Assembly: GCA_015069485.1 (NCBI GenBank)
Contig: SVIM01000002.1
Span: forward strand, 17,339 to 81,338
Source: Clostridiales bacterium
GTDB lineage: Bacteria > Bacillota > Clostridia > Christensenellales > Borkfalkiaceae
Direction: 5' to 3'
DNA: 64,000 nucleotides
The notes below the pieces were generated by a model. That model did no database searches and was not told the origin of the DNA. It saw nothing but the letters and a program-made list of their open reading frames with translations. Shown in pieces: positions 46,195-56,585 of the stretch. Both the position numbers and the translations under genes were made by a program. Each line of letters opens with the position of its first letter. The stretch's first letter is position 1.

Positions 46195-46899
46195 TTGAAA
46201 AACGTTTTAATTTCTGTTTTTACTAACTTAATTTTATCCGTTGCAATTTTGTTCGTTGCAATTATTGGTTTTTTTGGGGTGGATACCGTAAAGGTTTCAG
46301 GTGTTTCGCAAAATTTATTTTACCGTGGCAACGCTGAAAAAAATTCAGTAAGCTTAATGTTTAACGTGTACGAAAACACGGAAAATGTGCAAAAAATTTT
46401 GCAAACCTTGCAAGAATACGGCGCAAAATGCACTTTTTTTATTGGTGGAAGCTGGGCTGACGACAATATTGATTGTGTTAAAAGTATTTTTTCACAAGGG
46501 CACGAGGTTGCGAGCCACGGATACTTCCATAAAGACCACTCAAAGATGGATTATAGCAAAAATTTAGAAGAAATTACGCCGAGCGTAAAGCTTTTAAATA
46601 TGATTTGCAACACGAAAGTAACTCTTTTTGCACCGCCCTCGGGTGCGTTTTGTCAAGAAACTTTAACCTGTTGCGAAGCGATGAATTTAAAGGTTATTAT
46701 GTGGAGTAGGGACACGATTGATTGGCGTGATAAAGACGCAAATTTAATTTACAGTAGGGCGACCAAGGATTTGCAAGCGGGTGAATTTATTTTAATGCAC
46801 CCCACCGATTGCACTGTTTCGGCGTTGCCCAAAATTTTAGATTATATAAACAAGGTAGGGTTGCAAGCAAAAACCGTATCGTATAACTTAGGAGAATAA
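46195..46899 (+). CDS. Polysaccharide deacetylase-like protein lacking the usual catalytic Asp
   Basis: This 234-residue protein has an N-terminal membrane anchor (about 5-30) and a NodB-type fold related to PdaB. The metal-binding His pair is kept (SHGYFHKDH), as is FAPPSG. Motif 1, normally TFD(D), reads SLMFNVYEN, so the catalytic Asp is Asn57. The protein may be inactive or differ in chemistry. The start is TTG 46195. It leads an operon with the M16 peptidase (no gap). Confidence 0.82.
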   Translation: MKNVLISVFTNLILSVAILFVAIIGFFGVDTVKVSGVSQNLFYRGNAEKNSVSLMFNVYENTENVQKILQTLQEYGAKCTFFIGGSWADDNIDCVKSIFSQGHEVASHGYFHKDHSKMDYSKNLEEITPSVKLLNMICNTKVTLFAPPSGAFCQETLTCCEAMNLKVIMWSRDTIDWRDKDANLIYSRATKDLQAGEFILMHPTDCTVSALPKILDYINKVGLQAKTVSYNLGE

Positions 46900-48138
46900 A
46901 TGGTACATTACAAAAAATTTGATAACGGATTAAGGCTTATCGTTAAGCAAATGCCCGGGCTTTTATCCGTTACTATGGGTATTATAGTTAAAACCGGGGC
47001 TAATATTGAAAGTGATAAAGAAGACGGTATTTCACACTTTATCGAGCATATGATGTTTAAAGGCACAAAAAAGCGTACGGCGTTTATGATTTCTGACGAA
47101 ATGGATAGAATAGGTGCGCAAATGAACGCTTTTACAGGCAAGGACGTTACTTGCTATTATGCAAAGTCAACCACAGCGCACGCAGGCGAAGCGTTTGATA
47201 TTTTATCCGATTTATTTTTAAACAGTACTTTCCCTGAAGAAGAAATGGCAAGGGAAAAGAAAGTTATCGTTGAAGAAATAAATATGAACGAGGATACTCC
47301 GGACGACTTGTGCTTGGATATGCTTAGCAAAGCTTTTTACGGCGAAAAAGGCTACGGTAGAAATATCTTAGGGCCTAGAGAAAACGTTTTAGGTTTTACT
47401 AAAAGCTCGGTTGACGAGTATATGAAAGCAAGATACACAGCCGATAATATTGTAATTTCTATGGCGGGCAATATAGATATAAGCTATGCCGAAAAGCTTT
47501 GTGAAAAATATTTTAGCTGTTTACCCCAAAGCAAATGCGACGAAAGAAAGGTTGAAATAAATTTATGCGGTAAATCCTTATTTAAAACCAAGGATATCGA
47601 GCAAGTGCATATCGGGCTTGCTTATCCTTCGGTTAGCCGTTTCGATAAATATACGGACGCAACCTTAATTTTAAATTCAATTTTGGGGGGCAGTATGTCG
47701 TCAAGGCTTTTCCAAAAGGTTAGGGAAGAGCTTGGGCTTGCATACACAGTTTATTCTTATCTTTCTGCTTACGACGAGTGTGGCTCGCTTATCGTTTACG
47801 CCGGAGTAAATTCTAAAAACTACCTTAAATCAGTAGAAGCGATTTACGATTGCATTAACGCAGTTAAAAATAAAAATATAAGTGAAGAAGAATTTGTTAG
47901 GGGTAAGGAGCAGTTGACTGCGTCGCAGGTTTTTGCCCAAGAAAGCACAAGCTCGCAAATGCTTTTATACGGTAGGGAGCTTATTAACAAAGACTCCGTT
48001 TATAACTTTGAAGAAAGAATAAAAAATATTTCTAAAGTCACTTTAAACGACGTTTACGACGCTATCGATTTAAATTTTTCTAATAACGGAAAGGCGGCAG
48101 CGTTGGTTGGAAAAACTAACGAGCCATTAAATTTATGA
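46900..48138 (+). CDS. M16-family zinc peptidase (insulinase/processing-peptidase type)
   Basis: This 412-residue peptidase has the inverted zinc motif HFIEH (near residue 49-53), the downstream Glu (VIVEEINM), and the second-half LGLAYTVYSYLSAY region, as in YmxG/PqqL-type proteins. It follows the deacetylase without a gap and overlaps the glycosylase by 4 bases. The substrate is unknown. Confidence 0.93.
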   Translation: MVHYKKFDNGLRLIVKQMPGLLSVTMGIIVKTGANIESDKEDGISHFIEHMMFKGTKKRTAFMISDEMDRIGAQMNAFTGKDVTCYYAKSTTAHAGEAFDILSDLFLNSTFPEEEMAREKKVIVEEINMNEDTPDDLCLDMLSKAFYGEKGYGRNILGPRENVLGFTKSSVDEYMKARYTADNIVISMAGNIDISYAEKLCEKYFSCLPQSKCDERKVEINLCGKSLFKTKDIEQVHIGLAYPSVSRFDKYTDATLILNSILGGSMSSRLFQKVREELGLAYTVYSYLSAYDECGSLIVYAGVNSKNYLKSVEAIYDCINAVKNKNISEEEFVRGKEQLTASQVFAQESTSSQMLLYGRELINKDSVYNFEERIKNISKVTLNDVYDAIDLNFSNNGKAAALVGKTNEPLNL

Positions 48139-48620
48139 GTCAAATAAAAAAAGGCTTTTTACCTGTTTTTTATAATGATAGCAAGGTTTTAATTTTAGGG
48201 AGCTTTCCTTCTGTAAAATCTAGGGAAGTGGAGTTTTATTACGGCAATTTACGCAATAAATTTTGGCGTATTTTGTGCTCGTATTTTAACGAAGAAATCC
48301 CACAAACCCTGCAAGGTAAAAAGGAGTTTTTAAAAAATAATAAAATTGCGCTTTGGGATGTTGTAACCGAATGCGAAATTATAGGCTCGCAGGATTCTAC
48401 TATTAAAAATTATAAGGTTGCCGACCTAAATTTAATTTTGCAAAACTGCTCTATAGAGCTTATAATTTTAAATGGAAATACTGCTTTTAATATTTTTAAA
48501 AAGCATTATGCAGATATAAATATTCCTTATATTAAGCTTCCGTCAACCAGTCCGGCAAATTTTAAATGCGACGAAGGAGAATGGGAAAATGCTCTACGAC
48601 GAGTTTTTAAAAGAGCTTAA
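48135..48620 (+). CDS. MUG-type DNA glycosylase (deoxyinosine/mismatch uracil)
   Basis: This 161-residue protein of the uracil-DNA glycosylase superfamily has the first motif LGSFPSVKSRE, YYGNLRNKFW, and the second motif LPSTSPAN. These match the DNA-deoxyinosine glycosylase subgroup (TIGR04274). It removes deaminated bases. It overlaps the M16 gene by 4 and the AlkD-like gene by 32 bases. Confidence 0.88.
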   Translation: MSQIKKGFLPVFYNDSKVLILGSFPSVKSREVEFYYGNLRNKFWRILCSYFNEEIPQTLQGKKEFLKNNKIALWDVVTECEIIGSQDSTIKNYKVADLNLILQNCSIELIILNGNTAFNIFKKHYADINIPYIKLPSTSPANFKCDEGEWENALRRVFKRA

Positions 48621-49257
48621 AAGCCTTGCTGATGAAGATTATAAAATATTTCATTCAAAGCTTATAAAAAACGATAAAGTAAAAATAATCGGCGTACAAG
48701 TTCCAGTTTTGCGTAAGCTTGCAAAAAAATATAATGCTTATTTTGATGAAATATTTTTATTTCCGGACGAATTTTACGAAGTAACCTTTATAAAACTTAC
48801 AATTTTATCGAGCTTTGAATACGAAAAATTTATTAAATATATTGACGGGGCCGTAAAACTAATTAATAATTGGGCTACTTGCGATTGCTTTAAGGCAAAA
48901 TGTATTAAAAGCAATAAATTAGAATTTTTGCCCTATATTGAAAAATATTTATCAAGTGGCGAAGAATTTATCGTAAGATACGCTTTAACCACGCTATTAA
49001 ATTATTATATTGAAAAAAATTTTTTAAAATTCGTTTTAAAAAGCGTTGAAAAATGTGATAAATCCAAGTATTATATACATATGGCTTGTGCTTGGCTTGT
49101 TGCTGAAATTTTGGTAAAATATTATAATGATGGCGTAGAATTTTTAAAGCACAAAAAATTAGATAAAAAAACTCATAACAAAGCAATACAAAAAGCGGTA
49201 GAAAGCTTTAGGCTTTTACCGGAACAAAAAACTTATTTAAAAACTTTAAAGGTGTAA
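48589..49257 (+). CDS. AlkD-like DNA alkylation repair protein
   Basis: This 222-residue HEAT-repeat protein matches the AlkD family, which removes bulky alkylated bases. Visible marks are GVQVPVLRKLAKKY, a NWATCDCF segment and HMACAWLVAEIL. It starts within the glycosylase gene (32-base overlap), with GAAGGAG upstream, so expression is coupled. Catalytic Asp/Trp positions fit NWATCD. Confidence 0.9.
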   Translation: MLYDEFLKELKSLADEDYKIFHSKLIKNDKVKIIGVQVPVLRKLAKKYNAYFDEIFLFPDEFYEVTFIKLTILSSFEYEKFIKYIDGAVKLINNWATCDCFKAKCIKSNKLEFLPYIEKYLSSGEEFIVRYALTTLLNYYIEKNFLKFVLKSVEKCDKSKYYIHMACAWLVAEILVKYYNDGVEFLKHKKLDKKTHNKAIQKAVESFRLLPEQKTYLKTLKV

Positions 49258-49265
49258 CTAAATTT

Positions 49266-51422
49266 ATGGAAATTTTACAACAGCTTATCTCTGAATTCAA
49301 TCTCCGTCCCGACCACGCAGAAAACGTGATTAACTTACTTGAAGAAGGTAACACAATTCCCTTTATTGCGCGTTACAGAAAGGAAATGACGGGCGCTATC
49401 GACGACCAGGTTTTGCGTGATTTTAACGATAGATATGAATACTTAAAAAACCTTGAAAAAAGAAAGGAAGAGGTTAGAAAAGCAATTACCGAACAAGGTA
49501 AAATGACGGACGAGATAGAAGCGAACATAGTTGCTTGTACTACGATGACGGAAATTGAGGACGTTTATCGCCCCTTTAAGCAAAAGAAGAAGACTAGGGC
49601 ATCCGTTGCTATTGCAAAGGGCTTGCAGCCCCTTGCGGACTTTATTTTATTACAAGAGGGAGACCCTTATAAAGAAGCTGAAAAATACCTTGACCTTGAA
49701 AAGGGCGTAGAAAGTGTAGAAGATGCTATTAAGGGTGCAAAAGACGTAATTGCTGAAATAGTATCCGATAACGCCGACCTTAGAAAGAAGCTTCGTACCT
49801 TGTATGAAAATCACGGCGAAATTCAGGTTAAACTCGTTGAAGACGACGAAAAGGGCACTTATGGGATGTATGCTGACTATTCCGAGCTTATCCCTGAAAT
49901 TAAAAACCACAGAATTCTTGCCGTAAACCGTGGCGAAAAAGAAGGATGCTTAAAGGTTAAAATTTATTTTAATCCCGATATGGCAAAGCGCGTTTGCGCA
50001 ACGAAATTCTTAAAGAGCAAGGGTGATTGCGCAAAGCTTATTACCGAAGCGGCAGAAGACGGCTACGAAAGATTAATTGCACCCTCTATCGAAAGAGAAG
50101 TAAGGGCAATTCTTACCGAAAGGGCAGGCGAACAGGCTATTAAGATGTTTGAAGTTAATCTTCGCCCTCTTTTATTGCAACCCCCCGTTAAAGGTAAGGT
50201 AACTCTTGGGTTAGACCCCGGTTATAGAACCGGCTGTAAGGTAGCGGTAGTTGACGATACGGGTAAGGTTTTAGATACTTCCGTAATTTATCCCGTTCCT
50301 CCCCATAATAAAATAGAAGAAGCAAAGCGCATCATTAAATATTTAATTAAAAGATGCAAGGTTGACGTTATTTCTATCGGCAACGGCACGGCAAGCAAAG
50401 AAACGGAAATTTTTGTTGCAGAGCTTTTAAAGGAAATTGACGAGGATGTAAGCTACGCAGTTGTAAACGAGGCTGGCGCGAGCGTTTATTCGGCAAGTCC
50501 TTTGGCTGTAGAAGAATTCCCCGATTACGACTTAACTTTAAGATCTGCGATTTCTATTGCAAGAAGACTGCAAGATCCTTTAGCAGAGCTTATTAAAATC
50601 GATCCTAAATCAATCGGCGTTGGTCAGTATCAACACGATATGGATAAAAAACGCCTTGACTCTGCATTAGGCGGAGTTTTAGAAGATTGCGTAAATAGCG
50701 TAGGCGTAGACCTTAACACCGCTTCCGTTTCACTTTTAAAATTCGTAGCCGGCTTAAATGCAGGTATTGCAAAAAATATAGTTGCGTATAGGGAAGAAAA
50801 CGGTAAATTTACTTCACGCTCACAGCTTTTAAAGGTTTCTAAATTAGGTGCTAAAGCTTACGAGCAATGCGCAGGCTTCTTGCGTATTCCCGGCGGTAAA
50901 AATATTTTAGACAACACCGCCGTTCACCCCGAATCGTACAAAAAAGCGCAAAAGCTCTTAAGCCTTTTTGGATATACCGATAAAGACGTAAAAGAAGGTA
51001 AAATTTTAGACCTTGCTAAAAAGGTTAAAGAATTTGGCGAAGATAAGGCGGCTGAATATTGCGAGCTTGACAAAGCTACTATGAAAGATATTATTGCTGA
51101 ATTAATTAAACCCGGTAGAGATATTCGTGATAGCTTACCTGCACCTAAGCTTCGCCGTGATTTGATGGGCATAGAAGATTTAGCTGTCGGTATGGAAGTT
51201 GAAGGTACTGTAAGAAACGTTATCGACTTCGGCGCGTTTATTGATATCGGCGTTCATCAAGACGGTTTAGTTCACATTTCTGAAATTACGGATAGATACA
51301 TAAAGCATCCTTCCGAGGTATTAAAGGTAGGTCAGCAGGTAAAAGCCGTAGTTATTAATTTGGACGTTAAAAAGCAAAGAATAGGTCTTTCTTTAAAGCA
51401 AGTTAAAAAGAAAGCAAATTAA
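49266..51422 (+). CDS. tex: Tex-family S1 RNA-binding protein
   Basis: This 718-residue protein has the Tex helical N-terminus (PFIARYRKEMTGAIDD), the YqgF-like domain (LGLDPGYRTGCKVAVVD), HhH motifs (LNAGIAKNIVAYREENG) and a C-terminal S1 domain (GMEVEGTVRNVIDFGAFIDIGVHQDGLVH; part: FGAFIDIG). Tex binds nucleic acid and affects transcription. It follows the AlkD-like gene after 8 bases. Confidence 0.97.
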   Translation: MEILQQLISEFNLRPDHAENVINLLEEGNTIPFIARYRKEMTGAIDDQVLRDFNDRYEYLKNLEKRKEEVRKAITEQGKMTDEIEANIVACTTMTEIEDVYRPFKQKKKTRASVAIAKGLQPLADFILLQEGDPYKEAEKYLDLEKGVESVEDAIKGAKDVIAEIVSDNADLRKKLRTLYENHGEIQVKLVEDDEKGTYGMYADYSELIPEIKNHRILAVNRGEKEGCLKVKIYFNPDMAKRVCATKFLKSKGDCAKLITEAAEDGYERLIAPSIEREVRAILTERAGEQAIKMFEVNLRPLLLQPPVKGKVTLGLDPGYRTGCKVAVVDDTGKVLDTSVIYPVPPHNKIEEAKRIIKYLIKRCKVDVISIGNGTASKETEIFVAELLKEIDEDVSYAVVNEAGASVYSASPLAVEEFPDYDLTLRSAISIARRLQDPLAELIKIDPKSIGVGQYQHDMDKKRLDSALGGVLEDCVNSVGVDLNTASVSLLKFVAGLNAGIAKNIVAYREENGKFTSRSQLLKVSKLGAKAYEQCAGFLRIPGGKNILDNTAVHPESYKKAQKLLSLFGYTDKDVKEGKILDLAKKVKEFGEDKAAEYCELDKATMKDIIAELIKPGRDIRDSLPAPKLRRDLMGIEDLAVGMEVEGTVRNVIDFGAFIDIGVHQDGLVHISEITDRYIKHPSEVLKVGQQVKAVVINLDVKKQRIGLSLKQVKKKAN

Positions 51423-51425
51423 ACC

Positions 51426-51454
51426 TTGACAATAATCGCCATTTATGGTAAAAT
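51426..51454 (+). promoter_or_regulatory. acpP promoter
   Basis: TTGACA (51426-51431) and TAAAAT (51449-51454) are 17 apart, starting 4 bases after the tex stop. Confidence 0.8.
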
Positions 51455-51492
51455 TGTAGTATAAAAATTGATTTTAACGGAGGAATATAATA

Positions 51493-51714
51493 ATGTTAGA
51501 ACAAATTGCAAAAACTCTTTCTGAACAACTCGGTATTGCTGAATCTAAAGTAACGCTCGAAAGCGATATTATTAAGGATTTAGGCGCTGACTCTTTAGAC
51601 GTCGTTGAACTTTTAATGACCTTAGAAGACAACACGGGTAAAACCATCCCCGAAGATAAGGTTGGCGAAATTAAAACCGTAGGCGACTTAATTAATGTTT
51701 TAGAATCTATTTAA
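51493..51714 (+). CDS. acpP: Acyl carrier protein
   Basis: This 73-residue ACP carries growing fatty acids on phosphopantetheine attached to Ser in GADSLDVVELLM. It has strong GGAGGA upstream of ATG and its own promoter and terminator. No other fatty acid genes are nearby. Confidence 0.96.
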   Translation: MLEQIAKTLSEQLGIAESKVTLESDIIKDLGADSLDVVELLMTLEDNTGKTIPEDKVGEIKTVGDLINVLESI

Positions 51715-51734
51715 TTTTATATAATTTAGTTATT

Positions 51735-51766
51735 ACTGCCCGCAGAATTTTTTGCGGGCAGTTTGT
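51735..51766 (+). terminator. Terminator after acpP
   Basis: ACTGCCCGCA / TGCGGGCAGT stem followed by TTTGTT. Confidence 0.82.
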
Positions 51767-51774
51767 TATATATA

Positions 51775-51805
51775 AGAATACCCCGCGTTTAACGCAGGGT
51801 ATTCT
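51775..51805 (-). terminator. Hairpin after leuS
   Basis: AGAATACCCTGCG / CGCGGGGTATTCT stem on the minus strand just past the leuS stop; the T-run is short. Confidence 0.6.
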
Positions 51806-51814
51806 TTATATAAT

Positions 51815-54223
51815 TTATACAATTATATTAATTAAGCGTTTGGGAACGATGATAAACTTTTTGATTTGCTTACCTTCAATAAGGGGAGCAATTTCGGCAT
51901 TTGCTTTTACCATAGCTTCGATTTCAGCGTTAGTCATCGTAAGGGGAATATTAATCTTCGCTTTAATTTTACTGTTAATTTGTACTGCGTATTCAAAGGT
52001 ATCGTCAACGCATTTAGAAGCGTCAAATTCGGGCCATTTTTCATACGCGATAGTATTTTCGTGTTTGAATACGATAGACCAAATTTCTTCGGTTAAGAAG
52101 GGAATTACGGGGTTTAAAAGCTTAATTAATCCTTCAGCGTATTCAGTAGGGAATTTTCTGCCTTCGGCAACTTCTTTATATATAGCGTTAACAAAAATCA
52201 TCATTTGCGAAATTGCGGTGTTGATTTTCATAGCCATATAGTCGTCGCTAACCTTTTGTATGGTTTGATGATAAATCTTTTCAAGATTTTTATTTTCTAC
52301 GGGTGCGATTGCATCCGTTTCAAAATATAATCTATGAATTCTATCAATAAACTTTTTAACGCCTTCAATGTTAGAAGTGTTCCAAGGCTTTGTATCAGCA
52401 ACGGGGCCCATAAACATTTCATACATTCTTAAAACGTCTGCGCCGTAATCACGAACGATATCATTAGGGTTAATTACGTTGCCCAAAGACTTGCTCATTT
52501 TATTTCCGTCTTCGCCCAAAATCATACCTTGGTGGAAAAGCTTTTTAAAAGGTTCTTTATAGGGAACGAAGCCTTTATCAAAGAGGAAATTATTCCAGAA
52601 ACGCGAGTAAAGAAGGTGACCTACAAGGTGCTCCGTACCGCCTAAATAGAAGTCAACGGGCATCCAATGCTTTAAAAGCTCGTAATTAGCAAATTCCTTG
52701 TCGTTATTAGGGTCGCAATAGCGGAGGAAGTACCACGAAGAGCCAGCCGAGCCGGGCATAGTAGTAGTTTCGCGCTTGCCTTTTACGCCGTTATAGTTTA
52801 CGTTTACCCATTCCTTAGCGTTTTCTAAGGGAGCGTTACCGCCGTGAGCCTTATAGTCGTCCATTTCGGGTAAAATTAAGGGTAATTCACTATCGTCCAA
52901 AATTGCAACTTCGCCGTTTTCTAAATGAATAATAGGCAAAGGCTCGCCCCAATAGCGCTGTCTTGCAAAAATCCATTCGCGAAGCTTATAGGTTACGGTT
53001 TTTTTGCCACAGTTATTATCTACTAACCATTGGCACATTTTATCAATAGCGTCTTGCTTGTTTAAGCCGTTTAAAAAGTCTGAATTTATATGCAAGCCGT
53101 CTTGAGTCCAAGCTTCCTTTTCAATATCGCCACCTTCTAAAACTTGAATAATGGGGATATTGAATTTTTTAGCAAATTCATAGTCACGGGTATCGTGGGC
53201 GGGAACAGCCATAATTGCGCCCGTGCCGTAAGAGGTTAAAACGTAATCAGAAATCCAAACGGGGATTTTATTGCCGTTAGCGGGGTTTATGGCGTATGCA
53301 CCGGTAAAAGCACCCGTCTTTTCTTTATTAAGTTCCGTTCTTTCCAATTCCGATTTGCTAGCACACGCCTTTTTGTAAGCTTCAACCTCGTCCTTTTGTT
53401 CGGGTGTTGTAATTTTATCTACTAAAGAGTGTTCGGGTGCTAAAACGCAGTAGGTTGCGCCAAAAAGAGTATCTGCACGGGTAGTAAATACGGTGAATTT
53501 TTCGTTACATCCGTCTACCTTAAAGTCAACGTTTGCACCAACCGATTTACCGATCCAGTTGCGTTGTGTAGCCTTGGATGATTCGGGCCAATCAATTTCA
53601 TCAAGACCTTCTAAAAGGCGTTCAGCATACTTATTGATGTCGATAACCCATTGCTTCATATTTTTACGAACTACGGGGAAGCCGCCGCGTTCGCTTTTAC
53701 CGTCTATAATCTCGTCGTTTGCAAGAACGGTTCCAAGCTCTTCGCACCAGTTAACGGGGGTTTCTACGTAGCGTGCAAGGCCTTCCTTGCAAAGCTGTTT
53801 AAAAATCCATTGAGTCCACTTATAATATGAAGGATCACAGGTTGATATCGTTTGCGACCAATCGTATGAAAGACCTATCATTTTAAGCTGGTCGGTAAAG
53901 GTATTAATATTTTTTTGGGTAAAATCACCGGGGTGATTGCCGGTTTGAATTGCAAACTGTTCGGCAGGCAAGCCAAAGCTATCAAAGCCGATGGGGTGCA
54001 AAACGTTAAAGCCTTGCATCCTTTTCATTCTGGCAACGATATCGGTTGCAGTATAACCTTCGGGGTGGCCTACGTGTAATCCTGCGCCTGAAGGATAGGG
54101 AAACATATCTAAAATATAGTATTTAGGTTTAGAAAAATCGTGTAAATCAGTATGGAAGGTTGCATTGTCATCCCAGTACTTTATCCACTTTTTTTCCACT
54201 TCGTTAAAATTAGTATAAGCCAT
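51815..54223 (-). CDS. leuS: Leucyl-tRNA synthetase
   Basis: LeuS charges tRNA-Leu. The 802-residue protein has the class I HIGH-type motif HVGHPEGYT (near residue 51), an editing domain, KMSKS (near 570-580) and the anticodon-binding C-terminal half. It is transcribed alone from the minus strand and is divergent from the T-box-thrS unit. No T-box precedes it. Confidence 0.98.
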   Translation of the reverse strand: MAYTNFNEVEKKWIKYWDDNATFHTDLHDFSKPKYYILDMFPYPSGAGLHVGHPEGYTATDIVARMKRMQGFNVLHPIGFDSFGLPAEQFAIQTGNHPGDFTQKNINTFTDQLKMIGLSYDWSQTISTCDPSYYKWTQWIFKQLCKEGLARYVETPVNWCEELGTVLANDEIIDGKSERGGFPVVRKNMKQWVIDINKYAERLLEGLDEIDWPESSKATQRNWIGKSVGANVDFKVDGCNEKFTVFTTRADTLFGATYCVLAPEHSLVDKITTPEQKDEVEAYKKACASKSELERTELNKEKTGAFTGAYAINPANGNKIPVWISDYVLTSYGTGAIMAVPAHDTRDYEFAKKFNIPIIQVLEGGDIEKEAWTQDGLHINSDFLNGLNKQDAIDKMCQWLVDNNCGKKTVTYKLREWIFARQRYWGEPLPIIHLENGEVAILDDSELPLILPEMDDYKAHGGNAPLENAKEWVNVNYNGVKGKRETTTMPGSAGSSWYFLRYCDPNNDKEFANYELLKHWMPVDFYLGGTEHLVGHLLYSRFWNNFLFDKGFVPYKEPFKKLFHQGMILGEDGNKMSKSLGNVINPNDIVRDYGADVLRMYEMFMGPVADTKPWNTSNIEGVKKFIDRIHRLYFETDAIAPVENKNLEKIYHQTIQKVSDDYMAMKINTAISQMMIFVNAIYKEVAEGRKFPTEYAEGLIKLLNPVIPFLTEEIWSIVFKHENTIAYEKWPEFDASKCVDDTFEYAVQINSKIKAKINIPLTMTNAEIEAMVKANAEIAPLIEGKQIKKFIIVPKRLINIIV

Positions 54224-54275
54224 AATTTCCTCTTAATTAGCTTTGCAAGCAAAACTAAATTTTTATTACCAATTC

Positions 54276-54304
54276 ATTATACATCAATATCAAAGAATTG
54301 GCAA
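54276..54304 (-). promoter_or_regulatory. leuS promoter
   Basis: On the minus strand TTGCCA (54304-54299) and TATAAT (54281-54276) are 17 apart, about 53 bases before the leuS ATG. Confidence 0.75.
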
Positions 54305-54335
54305 ATAATTTTTTAAAATATTTACCTTTTATGTC

Positions 54336-54364
54336 TTGACAAAATTACGAATTTGTACTAATAT
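54336..54364 (+). promoter_or_regulatory. Promoter of T-box-thrS
   Basis: TTGACA (54336-54341) and TAATAT (54359-54364) are 17 apart, just before the T-box leader. Confidence 0.7.
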
Positions 54365-54371
54365 TATTTTA

Positions 54372-54580
54372 CTGAATAAAGACAAGTACCGCCAAAAGTT
54401 TTTTAGAGAGTGCATCCTAGGCTGAAAGATGCGTAAACCGTAGGGTAACGGGAAACCACTTTTTAAATTTCAGTATTTTATAAAAGCGGCCAATCCGGCA
54501 ATTAAGGTGGAACCGCGCAAAATGTGATTTTGCGTCCTTAAACTTTTACTTTCGTATCAGTTTAAGGGCTTTTCTTTTTA
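54372..54580 (+). promoter_or_regulatory. T-box riboswitch controlling thrS
   Basis: The leader has the AGAGAG element and distal GGCTGAAA of Stem I (54403-54428), the T-box AAGGTGGAACCGCG (54504-54517) and a terminator stem CCTTAAAC / GTTTAAGG with T-run (54536-54577). In the GGAAACCACT stretch, ACC (54455-54457) or the next ACT is a Thr codon and the likely specifier. TGGA in the T-box bulge would pair with a UCCA tRNA end. Uncharged tRNA-Thr should prevent termination and turn on thrS. The specifier choice is inferred. Confidence 0.93.
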
Positions 54581-54602
54581 TAATAAACTAAGGGGTATTT
54601 TT

Positions 54603-56558
54603 ATGAACGTTTTATTAAAAAACGGCGACGTTTTATCACTTGAAGACGGCGCAAATTGTTTAGATGCAGCTCTTAAAATTAGCGAAGGCTTGGCAAGGGC
54701 TGCCGTTGCTGCTAAAATTAACGGCAAAATTGTTGATTTAAAGGTAACGCTTAACGAAAACGACACTCTTGAAATAGTTACTTTAAAGGATAAAGAGGGT
54801 TTAGAGGTTTATCGCCATACTTGCGCTCACGTTTTAGCGCAAGCAGTTAAAACTATTTATCCTACTTGTAAGCTTGCCATTGGTCCCGTTGTAGAAAACG
54901 GCTTTTACTACGATGTGGATTTCAACACGCCTATTTCCCAAGAAGATTTTGAAAAAATCGAAACAGAAATGAAAAAGATTATTAAGGCTAACGCTCCTAT
55001 CGAGCGCTTTGAGCTTCCCCGCAACGAAGCGTTAGAGCTTATGGTTAACTACGACGAAAAATATAAGGTAGAGCTCATTAACGATTTACCTGAAGATGCG
55101 GTAATTTCCTTCTATAAGCAAGGTTCATTTACCGACCTTTGCCGTGGTCCTCATTTGCCTTCTACCGGTAAAATTAAGGCGTTTAAGCTTACTTCTTTGA
55201 CGGGCGCATACTGGAGAGGTAACGAAAAAAATAAAATGCTTACCAGAATTTACGGTACGGCGTTTGAAAAGAAGGCTCAGCTTGAAGAATATCTTATAGC
55301 AGTAGAAGAAGCTAAAAAGCGCGACCATAATAAGTTGGGTAGAGAGCTTGGTATTTTTATGTCGAGCGACGTTGTTGGTCAGGGTTTGCCTATTTTAATG
55401 CCTAAAGGTGCTAAAATGATGCAAATTTTATCCCGCTTTGTAGAAGACGAAGAAGAAAAGCGTGGATTTATGATTACCAAAACGCCTTATATGGCAAAGA
55501 GCGATTTATATAAAATTTCAGGACATTGGGATCATTATAGGGATAAAATGTTCATTTTGGGTGAAATTGACGAAAGCGGTGAATCACCTACAGGAGAAGA
55601 AGTCGTTGCTTTACGCCCTATGACCTGCCCTTTCCAATATCAAATTTATAAAAACGGCTTAAAATCTTACCGCGATTTACCTTGCAGATATTCCGAAACG
55701 GCAACTCTTTTCCGTAAAGAAGCGTCGGGTGAAATGCACGGCCTTATTCGCGTACGCCAATTTACTTTATCCGACGGTCATATCGTATGTACCAAAGAAC
55801 AGGTAGCTGACGAATTTAAGCGTTGCCTTGATTTATCGTATTATATTTTAGATTGCCTTGGTATGCGTCAAGACGTATCGTTCCGTTTTTCAAAGCGCGG
55901 TAAGTCTAAGTCTGATAAGTATATTGATAACGATGAAGCTTGGAATAATACCGAAGCAATGATGAAGGTGATTTTAGACGATTTAAAGATTGACTACGTT
56001 GAAGCTGACGACGAAGCGGCTTTCTACGGACCTAAGCTCGACGTGCAAATTAAAAACGTTTATGGCAAGGAAGATACTTTAATTACTATTCAAATTGACT
56101 TCGCTGCAGGCGAAAGCTTTGAAATGAATTATATCGACGCTGACGGCGTTAAAAAGACGCCTTACGTTATTCACAGAAGCTCTATTGGCTGCTACGAAAG
56201 AACGCTCGCTTTCCTAATCGAAAAATATGCCGGAGCATTCCCCTTATGGATGAGCCCTACGCAAGTTAAAATTCTTCCCATTACCGACAGAACGCTTAAC
56301 TACGCTAAATCAGTTGCCGAAAAGCTTTCAATGCAAGGAATACGCGTTGAAGTTGATTCCAGAAACGAAAAAATCGGCTATAAGATAAGAGAAGCAAAAA
56401 TGGAAAAAACGCCTTACGTATTAGTTGTTGGCGATAAGGAAGCAGAAGAGGGAACTGTTAACGTAAATAAGCGTGGCGTAGAAGAAAAATCTACCGTTTT
56501 ATGCGAAGAATTTATCGCAAAAGTGATAGAAGAAAATATTAATAAGATTATTTTTTAA
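54603..56558 (+). CDS. thrS: Threonyl-tRNA synthetase
   Basis: ThrS charges tRNA-Thr. The 651-residue class II enzyme has an N-terminal TGS domain, an editing domain with HTCAHVLAQAV (HxxxH), the core with zinc ligands (RPMTCPFQYQIY; Cys and two later His), motif 2 RYSETATLFRKEASGEMHGL and motif 3 IGCYERTLAFLIE-like, plus an anticodon domain. It lies behind a T-box leader. Confidence 0.98.
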   Translation: MNVLLKNGDVLSLEDGANCLDAALKISEGLARAAVAAKINGKIVDLKVTLNENDTLEIVTLKDKEGLEVYRHTCAHVLAQAVKTIYPTCKLAIGPVVENGFYYDVDFNTPISQEDFEKIETEMKKIIKANAPIERFELPRNEALELMVNYDEKYKVELINDLPEDAVISFYKQGSFTDLCRGPHLPSTGKIKAFKLTSLTGAYWRGNEKNKMLTRIYGTAFEKKAQLEEYLIAVEEAKKRDHNKLGRELGIFMSSDVVGQGLPILMPKGAKMMQILSRFVEDEEEKRGFMITKTPYMAKSDLYKISGHWDHYRDKMFILGEIDESGESPTGEEVVALRPMTCPFQYQIYKNGLKSYRDLPCRYSETATLFRKEASGEMHGLIRVRQFTLSDGHIVCTKEQVADEFKRCLDLSYYILDCLGMRQDVSFRFSKRGKSKSDKYIDNDEAWNNTEAMMKVILDDLKIDYVEADDEAAFYGPKLDVQIKNVYGKEDTLITIQIDFAAGESFEMNYIDADGVKKTPYVIHRSSIGCYERTLAFLIEKYAGAFPLWMSPTQVKILPITDRTLNYAKSVAEKLSMQGIRVEVDSRNEKIGYKIREAKMEKTPYVLVVGDKEAEEGTVNVNKRGVEEKSTVLCEEFIAKVIEENINKIIF

Positions 56559-56585
56559 AAATAACCGAAAACCTTATAAAATTAG

